From the NCBI GenBank assembly GCA_937901055.1, contig CALCGO010000454.1:1-6321 (forward strand): a stretch of 6,321 nt of DNA. The letters run 5' to 3'. This document shows positions 1-5,479 of this stretch, in pieces (the first letter of the stretch is position 1; each line of letters begins with the position of its first letter). A program made the translations under genes and the position numbers. The notes under the pieces were generated by a model, which saw only the letters and a list, made by a program, of their open reading frames with translations, did not search any database and was not told where the DNA came from. Source of the stretch: an uncultured Rhodobacterales bacterium (lineage in GTDB: Bacteria; Pseudomonadota; Alphaproteobacteria; Rhodobacterales; Rhodobacteraceae).

Positions 1-1
1 T

Positions 2-115
2 GACATGAACGGTCTCTCACGGGTAGCGCGGCAACGGGCGGTTTATGCGGTTCTTAAATCCGAACTGGAAGGGCGCGTGCCCGCGCTTGCATTGCAGATT
101 GACGGTGTCGCTTGA
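2..115 (+). CDS. BolA family protein, C-terminal fragment
   Basis: Only the last 37 codons are in the window; the 5' end lies outside it. The reading frame from base 2 ends at TGA 113-115. The peptide contains GLSRVARQRAVYAVL followed by a short helix and VPALAL. This matches the C-terminal part of the BolA fold (second helix and last strand, usual form RHR-x-VY-x-x-L then I/VHALxL). BolA proteins act in the cytoplasm with monothiol glutaredoxins in iron-sulfur/iron handling, and some bind DNA. The odd point is that the usual His of the HAL motif reads as Pro here (CCC at 80-82). The stop overlaps the TTG start of the downstream pseudouridine synthase (TTGA at 112-115), so the two are probably co-transcribed and translationally coupled. 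The family call rests on a short fragment. Confidence 0.72.
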   Translation, partial: DMNGLSRVARQRAVYAVLKSELEGRVPALALQIDGVA

Positions 116-768
116 GCCGCGAGTTTGTCTACGCGCCTTCTGACGACCCTATCGAGATCATCCATATAGACGAGGCATTGTTGATCGTTAACAAGCCCTC
201 CGGCCTATTGTCGGTGCCGGGGCGGTTGGAGGAGCATAAGGATAGCCTAGAGACACGGTTGCGCGAGATTTACCCCGATACGCTGTTAGTGCATCGCCTC
301 GACGTTCCTACGTCAGGCGTAATGGTTTTCGCGCGCACTAAAGCAGCGCAGCGGCATATAGGGATGCAATTTGAAAAACGCCAGACACGCAAAACTTATG
401 TGGCGCGGGTCTGGGGGCATCTAGCCGAGGATAGCGGGCATATTGATTTACCGTTGATTGTGGATTGGCCGAATAAACCAAGACAAAAGGTGTGCCATGA
501 AACGGGTAAGCCCTCGCAAACCGATTGGGTGGTGTTGGAGCGTGAGGCGGATGCCACGCGGGTTCGTCTGCATCCCACAACGGGGCGGACGCACCAGTTG
601 CGCGTGCATATGATGGCCATTGGGCATTCTATACTTGGTGACAGGTTCTATGCGGACGATGCGGCACTGATGGCAGCGGAACGGTTGCAACTTCATGCGA
701 TGGAGTTGGTGCTGCGCCACCCTGTTGGCGGAGCCGAGATGGTGTTTACGGCCGAGGTGCCTTTTTAG
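112..768 (+). CDS. rluA: RluA-type pseudouridine synthase (23S rRNA/tRNA)
   Basis: This 218-residue protein has the length of E. coli RluA (219 aa). It carries the motif VHRLDVPTSG at 60-69 with the catalytic Asp at residue 64, the same number as in E. coli RluA. Other RluA hallmarks are VNKPSGLLSVPGR (26-38), DWPNKPRQKVCHETGK (118-133) and GRTHQLRVHM followed by GHSILGDRFY (158-180). RluA isomerises uridine to pseudouridine at U746 of 23S rRNA and at U32 of some tRNAs. There is no separate N-terminal S4 RNA-binding domain, as expected for RluA rather than RluB/C/D/E/F. The start is TTG overlapping the TGA of the bolA-like gene, with no clear Shine-Dalgarno, which fits translational coupling. 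I cannot tell from sequence whether both substrates are modified in this organism. Confidence 0.93.
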   Translation: MSREFVYAPSDDPIEIIHIDEALLIVNKPSGLLSVPGRLEEHKDSLETRLREIYPDTLLVHRLDVPTSGVMVFARTKAAQRHIGMQFEKRQTRKTYVARVWGHLAEDSGHIDLPLIVDWPNKPRQKVCHETGKPSQTDWVVLEREADATRVRLHPTTGRTHQLRVHMMAIGHSILGDRFYADDAALMAAERLQLHAMELVLRHPVGGAEMVFTAEVPF

Positions 769-815
769 GTAGTAGCGCTTTTTCGCTTGCTGGAACGTTG
801 CTATCGCGAAGACGG

Positions 816-844
816 TTGGACTTTGCGTCCCATTAAGTTATCTA
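816..844 (+). promoter_or_regulatory. possible sigma-70-type promoter for the DUF2147-like gene
   Basis: TTGGAC (816-821) is followed after 17 bases by TATCTA (839-844), about 40 bases before the ATG at 885. The -10 box matches the consensus at only 3 of 6 positions, so this is a weak call. The -10 falls inside the loop of the inverted repeat at 831-858. Confidence 0.3.
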
Positions 845-858
845 TCAATTACTTAATG
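831..858. repeat. 8-bp perfect inverted repeat upstream of the DUF2147-like gene
   Basis: CATTAAGT (831-838) and ACTTAATG (851-858) are exact reverse complements separated by 12 AT-rich bases. The repeat lies 26 bases before the ATG at 885 and brackets the possible -10 box. It could be an operator for a dimeric regulator or an AT-rich hairpin in the leader. It is not a convincing terminator for rluA because the stem is AT-rich and no T-run follows. Confidence 0.55.
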
Positions 859-884
859 CAAACCAGAAAGCAATCGAGAATAAT

Positions 885-1229
885 ATGAAATTACCAATCC
901 CTGCCGTGCTGGCTGTAGCGGTTTTGGGTACGTCGGCTCAAGCGACTGACCTCGGAACCTATCTACGTGACGATGTAGAACCTGTAACGGCGTACATCGA
1001 AGACGGGCTATTGTTTTGTACAATTGTCAGTGATGGGTTTGAACTGTGCAACGGCATGGTCGAACAAGCCGACGGTTCGTGGCAGGGCGATAAATTGAAA
1101 AACCCGGACATGCCCGGTTTTATGAAGTTTTCCGGCACCATCACATTTGAAGAAGGTCAGATGACCCTTGAAGGTTGTACGATGGGTGGCAAGGTGTGCA
1201 AATCCAAGACCTGGCCGTTGCAGCCTTAA
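885..1229 (+). CDS. small secreted protein, DUF2147-like
   Basis: This is a 114-residue protein with a signal peptide: a Lys near the N-terminus, a hydrophobic core, and a probable cleavage after AQA (residue 20). It is therefore predicted to be periplasmic. The C-terminal half, with W66-x-G-D-K-L, then NPD, then MTLEGC (93-98), then VCKSKTW (104-110), resembles DUF2147 proteins, which share a W-G-x-I-x-x-P pattern and a closing GC...C-R/K-S-x-T-W. The usual DUF2147 N-terminal start is not well kept, so this is a divergent member. Four cysteines (45, 55, 98, 105) could form two disulfides after export. The family has no firmly established biochemical role that I can cite. A GAGA element six bases before ATG 885 serves as a weak ribosome-binding site. 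The gene ends 6 bases from the convergent transporter operon. Confidence 0.82.
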   Translation: MKLPIPAVLAVAVLGTSAQATDLGTYLRDDVEPVTAYIEDGLLFCTIVSDGFELCNGMVEQADGSWQGDKLKNPDMPGFMKFSGTITFEEGQMTLEGCTMGGKVCKSKTWPLQP

Positions 1230-1235
1230 TACCAT

Positions 1236-2075
1236 TCAGCGAATGAACTGCGGTTTGAACCGGAACTTGATCTTCTGTTCCGGCGCGATGTGGCGGTTTA
1301 GACGTTTGTTCGCCCAACTGAAGAGGGTGATAATCACCAGTGTGAAGCTCACAAAATAGATCGCGATGATCGGGTAGGATACGAAAGGGTTGAACGTTTT
1401 ATCAGCAAAATAGCTGGCATAGTAAAGCGCGTCGCCCGATTGCCGCCATGCAGGGAAGCCCGAGAAGAACACCAGCGTGGTGGCGTGGAACATGAAAATC
1501 GCTTCATTGGTGTAGCTGGGCCATGCGAGGCGCAGCATTGCGGGCCAGATAATGCGGCGGAATTTGCGAAAACCTGACATGCCGAAGGCGTCAGCCGCTT
1601 CGATGTCGCCTTTGGGGATGGCGCGGAGTGCACCGTAGAAAATCTCACCGGAATAGGCGGAGGTGTTCAGGAATAGTACAATCACCGCGCCGAGCCATGC
1701 TTTGGTTAGCCACCGCGTTTCGGCGGTGATGGTTGCAAATCCAAGGTTGATGTCGATACCGACTTTCGGGATCAGCACGAATATCTCGTAGGCGAGGAAA
1801 AACTGGATGAACAACGGAGAGCCGCGGAACACAAAGATAAAGGCTTTGGCCGGAACGGCAGCCCACGGGTTCTGACTGGCCTTGCCGACGGCCACCAAAG
1901 TGGCGATGCCGAACCCCAAGGTCATAGCGAAAATCGCGAAGTAGACGTTCCAGATCATGCCGGAACCGATCAAGACGAACTGGTCACACAGGGTAATGTC
2001 GGTTTTGGGCAACAGACGCTCCCCAATACCGATGGAGCGCAGGCCGTAGTCTAATAGTGTGTCATAGCAGCTCAT
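1236..2075 (-). CDS. polar amino-acid ABC transporter, permease (HisM-like), last gene of the operon
   Basis: This 279-residue inner-membrane protein has about five hydrophobic segments (near 40-63, 78-103, 126-148, 192-208, 233-254). FRGSPLFIQFFLAYE (83-97) is the hallmark of HisM/HisQ/GlnP-type permeases (RGTPLLVQ...). The cytoplasmic EAA loop that docks on the ATPase is EAADAFGMSGFRKFRRIIWP (159-178). It should pair with the other permease of this operon to form the import channel. It is longer than E. coli HisM (about 238 aa), with a roughly 35-residue polar N-terminus carrying Cys3 and Cys30 and a basic C-terminal tail from about residue 257. Its ATG overlaps the stop of the upstream permease gene (ATGA, 2072-2075), which points to coupled translation. 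The stop lies 6 bases from the convergent gene, and I see no terminator. The exact substrate is not readable from the permease. Confidence 0.93.
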   Translation of the reverse strand: MSCYDTLLDYGLRSIGIGERLLPKTDITLCDQFVLIGSGMIWNVYFAIFAMTLGFGIATLVAVGKASQNPWAAVPAKAFIFVFRGSPLFIQFFLAYEIFVLIPKVGIDINLGFATITAETRWLTKAWLGAVIVLFLNTSAYSGEIFYGALRAIPKGDIEAADAFGMSGFRKFRRIIWPAMLRLAWPSYTNEAIFMFHATTLVFFSGFPAWRQSGDALYYASYFADKTFNPFVSYPIIAIYFVSFTLVIITLFSWANKRLNRHIAPEQKIKFRFKPQFIR

Positions 2076-2932
2076 GACCCTGCCCCCACTGTGGCTTGCC
2101 CGTGAGATAGACGTTTGGTGATAGCGTTAAATACCTTTTCACTACCCCACGTCATGAACAGGTAGAACACCAACAGGAACGCGAAGTAGTAAAGCCGCCA
2201 GTCAGGGTGTGGATATGCGAACCGCGTGGTTTTTGATCCGCCAAGTTCGCGTGCCCAGAAAACGATGTCTTCCACCCCTAAAAGGAATAACAGTGGTGTG
2301 GCCTTAATCAGGATCATCCACAAGTTCGAAAGGCCCGGTAGCGCGTAGACCCACATCTGTCTGACTTGAATGCGCCAGAAAACTTGACGCTCGGACATGC
2401 CGAATGCCTCGGCAGTTTCCAATTGTGCGCGTGGAACTGCGTTCATGGCACCGTACAGTGTGTTGGCGGCGAAAGCACCGAACACCAATGCAAATGCGGT
2501 TAGTGCGAGCGTAAATCCGTACACTTCATGCACCCACTGTGCTGAGGACCCAAGCGGCATTTTCGCTGCCGAACAGACAACGAAATCATTTCCCTGTCGG
2601 ATCGGTTCCAACACGTCTGAGCATTTAACTTGATGTCTAAGGTATTCGATTCCCTGGTCCATCGCGATGGGGACGAACAGGAAGAAGATGATGTCAGGTA
2701 CGCCACGCACGATGTTGGTATACGCAAGGCCGAACCACCGCAACGGCGGGAATTTGGATTTCCGAGACATCGCGCCGCCAAAACCCAGTACCATTACTAC
2801 GGGCGCGGTCAGGGCCAACAAGGCCAGAACAGTGCCAAAGCTAAGGTAAAAGGATTGGTGCTTGCCTGTGGTCAGGTAACACATCCACCAGTTAATACCG
2901 TCGAGGCTTGAAGGGTCAGCGCACATTTCCAT
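2072..2932 (-). CDS. polar amino-acid ABC transporter, permease (HisQ-like)
   Basis: This 286-residue inner-membrane protein has hydrophobic segments near 28-51, 67-91, 138-163, 198-222 and 246-263. NIVRGVPDIIFFLF (73-86) is the HisQ/HisM-type TM2 signature, and the EAA loop is ETAEAFGMSERQVFWRIQV (172-190). It should form a heterodimeric channel with the permease encoded immediately downstream (4-base overlap). The loop between the second and third membrane segments (about 92-137) is much longer than in E. coli HisQ (about 228 aa in total). It contains Cys104 and Cys120, on the periplasmic side by my topology reading. The start ATG (2932) has AGG eight bases upstream as a weak ribosome-binding site; a second ATG two codons later (2926) is possible but has no better signal. 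A GC-rich hairpin sits just upstream. Confidence 0.93.
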   Translation of the reverse strand: MEMCADPSSLDGINWWMCYLTTGKHQSFYLSFGTVLALLALTAPVVMVLGFGGAMSRKSKFPPLRWFGLAYTNIVRGVPDIIFFLFVPIAMDQGIEYLRHQVKCSDVLEPIRQGNDFVVCSAAKMPLGSSAQWVHEVYGFTLALTAFALVFGAFAANTLYGAMNAVPRAQLETAEAFGMSERQVFWRIQVRQMWVYALPGLSNLWMILIKATPLLFLLGVEDIVFWARELGGSKTTRFAYPHPDWRLYYFAFLLVFYLFMTWGSEKVFNAITKRLSHGQATVGAGS

Positions 2933-2950
2933 GGGGAATGCCTAGGTTTC

Positions 2951-2974
2951 GAGGGGCAGCAACCGCCGCCCCTC
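2951..2974 (-). other. intercistronic GC-rich stem-loop between binding-protein and permease genes
   Basis: GAGGGGC (2951-2957) and GCCCCTC (2968-2974) are perfect 7-bp complements around a 10-base loop. The hairpin lies 11 bases past the stop of the substrate-binding-protein gene on the - strand. The transcript continues GAAACC rather than into a U-run, so it is not a canonical terminator. Hairpins in this position in ABC operons are known to protect the upstream mRNA or cause partial termination, so that more binding protein than permease is made. That role is inferred here. Confidence 0.6.
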
Positions 2975-2985
2975 AAGGTTAGAAA

Positions 2986-3699
2986 TCAGTAACCAGCGTC
3001 GATATCGAGCCAGCGTTTCAGGATTTCATTCAAGCTGCCGTCAGCTTTGATCTGGTCGATCGCTGCGTTTAGGGCTGCTTTCAGCTCTGCGTCGCTTTCA
3101 CGAACACCGATACCTACCCCACCACCGATGGAAACTTTATCACCAACGAACACAAGTTCGCCGTTGCTGTCTGCAACTATGTCGGCAAGGAACGCGTGGT
3201 CAGCAAGAACCGAATCTACTTCGCCGGAACGTACAGCAGCAACAGTTTCGTCAGCCGTTGCGAATTCTACAACAGTCGCGCCAGAGCTGGCGACGTGGCT
3301 TGCCTGAATTGTCGAGGCTTGTGCCGCTACTACATCGCCGGAAGCTTCAGCGCCGGCCAATGCCATGTATGCACTTGGGTCAGACGGGATGTATTCTTGC
3401 GTGAAGTCGATTACTTCGTCGCGCTCATCCGTGATGGACATGCCGGCGATGATTGTGTCGTAGTTGCCGGACACGAGGTTAGGGATAATTGAATCCCAGT
3501 CGTTCACAACCCATACGCAATCTAGGCCCGCAATTTCACACAGGATGTCGCCGATTTCGCGTTCTAGACCGTCAACTTCGCCATCATCGTTCAGGAAGTT
3601 GTACGGAGGGTATGCGCCCTCGGTTCCCATGCGAACTGTGTCGGCTGTTGCTGTGGTCGTGAAAGCGGCCAGTGCGGCGGCAATAATAAGTTTTTTCAT
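2986..3699 (-). CDS. polar amino-acid ABC transporter, periplasmic substrate-binding protein (family 3)
   Basis: Numbering is from the ATG at 3699 (237 aa). I prefer this start over the in-frame ATG at 3705 because AAGGAG (3711-3706) lies 6 bases before 3699 but directly touches 3705. A signal peptide, residues 1-19 ending in ATA, exports it to the periplasm. The family 3 features are TEGAYPPYNF near the mature N-terminus, the paired cysteines C54 and C61 (the HisJ/LAO disulfide position), NDWDSIIPNL, and GMSITDERDEVIDFT with Arg93, the usual ligand alpha-carboxylate contact. A late Asp (LAD, D167) sits at the usual amino-group contact. This supports an L-amino-acid-type ligand. The usual GxxVGVqxGT segment of the second lobe is degenerate here (VVAAQASTIQ), so specificity cannot be named. 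It would deliver ligand to the two permeases encoded downstream. Confidence 0.94.
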   Translation of the reverse strand: MKKLIIAAALAAFTTTATADTVRMGTEGAYPPYNFLNDDGEVDGLEREIGDILCEIAGLDCVWVVNDWDSIIPNLVSGNYDTIIAGMSITDERDEVIDFTQEYIPSDPSAYMALAGAEASGDVVAAQASTIQASHVASSGATVVEFATADETVAAVRSGEVDSVLADHAFLADIVADSNGELVFVGDKVSIGGGVGIGVRESDAELKAALNAAIDQIKADGSLNEILKRWLDIDAGY

Positions 3700-3705
3700 C
3701 GTCAT

Positions 3706-3711
3706 CTCCTT
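3706..3711 (-). promoter_or_regulatory. ribosome-binding site deciding the binding-protein start
   Basis: On the - strand this reads AAGGAG. It is followed by ATGACG and then ATG, so spacing is 0 bases to the first ATG (3705) and 6 bases to the second (3699). The second is favoured. The resulting protein begins MKK, a normal signal-peptide start. Confidence 0.75.
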
Positions 3712-3720
3712 GGTTAGTTT

Positions 3721-4497
3721 TTAATGTTGGGCCGTAGTGGCCGAAAGAAACTGCTTTAGCCGTTCCGATTTAGTGTTCCCGAATACTTCCTCAGGGGTTC
3801 CTTCTTCCTCGATCAAACCTTGATGCAAGAAAATCACGTGATCAGCGACGTCGCGGGCAAGTTTCATATCATGGGTGACGATAATCATTGTCCTGCCCTC
3901 ATTAGCAAGCGATTTGATCACTTTTACGACTTCTGCTTCCAATTCAGGGTCGAGCGCGCTCGTGGGTTCGTCAAAAAGCATCGCCACAGGGTCCATCGCC
4001 AAGGCCCGCGCAATTGCCGCACGTTGCTGTTGACCGCCGGAAAGCTGGGCCGGATATGCGTCACACTTATCGCCGATGCCTACTTTGGCCAGCAATTCGC
4101 GCGCCGTAGTTTCGGCTTGTTCTTTGTTTTTCCCAAGGACCGAGATCGGAGCCTCGGTTACGTTGTCCAGAACACTAAGGTGAGACCACAGGTTAAACTG
4201 TTGGAAGACCATCGACAGTTTGGAGCGCAGGTTGATAATTTGTTTGGCGTTCGCTGGCTTTCGCCCGTCACCGTTGCCTTTCCACGCGATCAGGTCGCCA
4301 TCGAATCGGATGTCACCCTGCTGGCAAACCTCCAATAAGTTCGCGCAACGAAGCAGAGTGCTTTTGCCGGAACCCGAAGATCCGATCAAAACGACGACCT
4401 CGCCAGCGTTGGCATGAAGGTCAATTCCTTTCAAAACTTTCAGTGATCCGAAACTTTTGTGGATGTTTTTTAACGAGATGATAGCTGATTCTGTCAT
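3721..4497 (-). CDS. polar amino-acid ABC transporter, ATP-binding protein (HisP/GlnQ-like), first gene of the operon
   Basis: Numbering is from ATG 4497 (258 aa). A TTG at 4509 would add four residues but has poorer upstream context. All nucleotide-binding motifs are intact: Walker A GSSGSGKST (39-47), Q-loop VFQQFNLW (Q99/Q100), signature LSGGQQQR (152-159), Walker B MLFDE with D176 and catalytic E177, D-loop SALD (180-183), and H-loop His209. The sequence around VFQQFNLWSHLSVLDNVTEAP is typical of the polar amino-acid subfamily (HisP, GlnQ, OccP) and includes the insertion before the Q-loop seen in HisP-type proteins. It is a cytoplasmic ATPase that would dimerise and power uptake through the two permeases. 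The gene ends about 20 bases before the binding-protein start and is preceded by the divergent regulatory region at 4510-4763. Confidence 0.95.
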   Translation of the reverse strand: MTESAIISLKNIHKSFGSLKVLKGIDLHANAGEVVVLIGSSGSGKSTLLRCANLLEVCQQGDIRFDGDLIAWKGNGDGRKPANAKQIINLRSKLSMVFQQFNLWSHLSVLDNVTEAPISVLGKNKEQAETTARELLAKVGIGDKCDAYPAQLSGGQQQRAAIARALAMDPVAMLFDEPTSALDPELEAEVVKVIKSLANEGRTMIIVTHDMKLARDVADHVIFLHQGLIEEEGTPEEVFGNTKSERLKQFLSATTAQH

Positions 4498-4564
4498 TTT
4501 ATCTTTCAAGATTCTTTTTTACTCGTTGATGTGGTGACTCTATTTAGTTGATAGCGAAATTGGT

Positions 4565-4579
4565 AGCACAAAATGTGCT
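4565..4579. promoter_or_regulatory. 15-bp perfect palindrome, candidate operator of the transporter operon
   Basis: AGCACA (4565-4570), AAA, and TGTGCT (4574-4579) form a perfect inverted repeat 68 bases upstream of the ATPase ATG. It coincides with the core-promoter zone proposed for the transporter (TTGACT at 4598-4593, weak -10 at 4575-4570). This is the geometry of a repressor operator. The centre is shorter than in NtrC sites (GCAC-N7-GTGC), so I do not assign a regulator. Confidence 0.5.
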
Positions 4580-4598
4580 CGGGCTGCCTTGGAGTCAA
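4570..4598 (-). promoter_or_regulatory. possible promoter of the ABC transporter operon
   Basis: On the - strand TTGACT (4598-4593) matches the -35 consensus at 5 of 6 positions. It is followed after 17 bases by CATTTT (4575-4570), a poor -10. An alternative AT-rich -10 (TAAATA) exists further downstream near 4545, with a less clear -35. The location within the divergent region is secure, the exact hexamers less so. Confidence 0.35.
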
Positions 4599-4646
4599 CA
4601 TAATTGTCACATCTTTATGCCTATTTTCATTGGGATATAGTGGTAA

Positions 4647-4674
4647 TTGACTATTAATACCTGCTCACTATTGT
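4647..4674 (+). promoter_or_regulatory. possible promoter of the CAP-domain gene
   Basis: TTGACT (4647-4652) is followed after 16 bases by TATTGT (4669-4674), matching the consensus at 5 of 6 and 4 of 6 positions. The predicted leader of about 80 bases carries the hairpin at 4727-4743. The rest of the 254-base region 4510-4763 holds no ORF or RNA gene that I recognise. Confidence 0.42.
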
Positions 4675-4726
4675 TTATTGCCTGTAACCCGTAATTCATC
4701 ATCCATTCAGTTCAGTATCAGTGCAA

Positions 4727-4743
4727 GCCAACCGTTCGTTGGC
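4727..4743 (+). other. leader hairpin upstream of the CAP-domain gene
   Basis: GCCAAC (4727-4732) and GTTGGC (4738-4743) pair perfectly around the loop CGTTC, ending 20 bases before ATG 4764. Three TCAGT direct repeats (4707-4711, 4712-4716, 4718-4722) lie just upstream. No good Shine-Dalgarno lies between the hairpin and the start, so leader structure could matter for translation. No T-run follows, so it is not a terminator. Confidence 0.4.
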
Positions 4744-4763
4744 CCCACAATTCTGGTTTTAAC

Positions 4764-5402
4764 ATGGCACGATCACTCGTGACCTTGATGGCGATCTGCG
4801 CTCTCGGGTTAACATGGACTACGGCCGCTTCGGCCTCGCAAGGAAGTTGCAACACGCAGCTGTCCGGAACCGCTAACAGCAGGACTGTGTCAGCCGATGC
4901 GCTGGACCAAAACCTGTTTAACAACGCGGTGCTGCACTACGTAAACCTCGAGCGCTGCAATCACGGCCTGTCTCCGCTTCGCTCGGATAACAACCTTATT
5001 CGCGCGACCCGCCAGCACAGCACGCATATGGCACGGAACGCTTATATCAGCCACAGCTCCAAGCAAGCGGGTTACCGAAACCTTCAGGACAGACTTTCAA
5101 AGGCGCATGTGAGATACAATCTAGCCGGCGAAAACGTCGCCAAAAGCTTTGTCTTTGCATTTGACCGCCGGAACGTCGGTTCGCAGTCGCAGTGCCAGTT
5201 TAAGTTTTCGAACGGAGCGGCTGTTCCACGTCATACCTATGACAGCCTAGCGAAAGATCTTGTGGTTCTTTGGATGGAGTCGCCTGCGCATCGCAAAAAC
5301 ATTCTAGAGAGATCGTTCCGCCGCGCCGGGGCGACTATCGGCGTGAACAATGATCCGAATTTTTGCGGGACAGTCTACGTGGCGCAGAACTTCGCGAATT
5401 AG
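4764..5402 (+). CDS. secreted CAP/SCP-domain protein
   Basis: This 212-residue protein has a signal peptide (residues 1-24, cleavage after ASA), so it is periplasmic or secreted. The CAP (cysteine-rich secretory/antigen 5/PR-1) domain spans about 52-210. ATRQHSTHMARNAYISH (81-97) carries the first conserved His (H85 or H88) and the SH motif. GENVA (122-126) has the conserved Glu, and WMESPAHRKNIL (170-181) has Glu172 and His176. The closing strand is YVAQNF (205-210). These make up the CAP cavity residues, so the fold looks intact. A 45-residue stretch between GENVA and the W-x-x-SPAHR motif holds a basic, Ser/Gln-rich segment. Mature cysteines are C29, C65, C144 and C201, enough for two disulfides. 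The biochemical role of bacterial CAP proteins is largely open. There is no clear ribosome-binding site, and an alternative ATG at 4788 would shorten the signal peptide. A strong terminator follows. Confidence 0.9.
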   Translation: MARSLVTLMAICALGLTWTTAASASQGSCNTQLSGTANSRTVSADALDQNLFNNAVLHYVNLERCNHGLSPLRSDNNLIRATRQHSTHMARNAYISHSSKQAGYRNLQDRLSKAHVRYNLAGENVAKSFVFAFDRRNVGSQSQCQFKFSNGAAVPRHTYDSLAKDLVVLWMESPAHRKNILERSFRRAGATIGVNNDPNFCGTVYVAQNFAN

Positions 5403-5423
5403 CTCGCGCAGTAGTTAAACGAA

Positions 5424-5460
5424 GATAGCGCAGCTATAAGCTGCGCTATCAATTATTTTA
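5424..5460 (+). terminator. intrinsic terminator after the CAP-domain gene
   Basis: GATAGCGCAGC (5424-5434) and GCTGCGCTATC (5440-5450) form a perfect 11-bp stem with the five-base loop TATAA. They are followed by AATTATTTTA, a T-rich tail on the + strand. The hairpin starts 21 bases past the CAP stop. From the - strand it lies 30 bases past the lipoprotein stop and is followed by TTCGTTTAAC, so it may serve both convergent genes, less efficiently in that direction. Confidence 0.88.
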
Positions 5461-5479
5461 CGTCAATCCGGATGCAGGA

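Noticed and set aside
448..720. - strand open frame inside rluA
   Set aside because: It is antisense to a well-conserved enzyme gene, with no ribosome-binding site or domain. It is a shadow of the rluA reading frame.
805..827. Hairpin CGCGAAG/CTTTGCG as a terminator for rluA
   Set aside because: The stem needs a G-U pair, no T-run follows, and it overlaps the candidate -35 of the next gene.
2630..2911. + strand open frame opposite the HisQ-like permease gene
   Set aside because: Its low-complexity translation has no recognisable domain, and the permease on the other strand is clear.
3820..4338. Long + strand open frame (172 codons) opposite the ABC ATPase gene
   Set aside because: It lies wholly antisense to a clearly conserved ATPase with all its motifs. 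Its translation shows no recognisable domain and it has no ribosome-binding site.
4565..4579. NtrC-type binding site reading of the palindrome
   Set aside because: NtrC sites have GCAC-N7-GTGC, whereas here the spacing is five bases. No sigma-54 promoter element (GG-N10-GC) was seen at the right distance.
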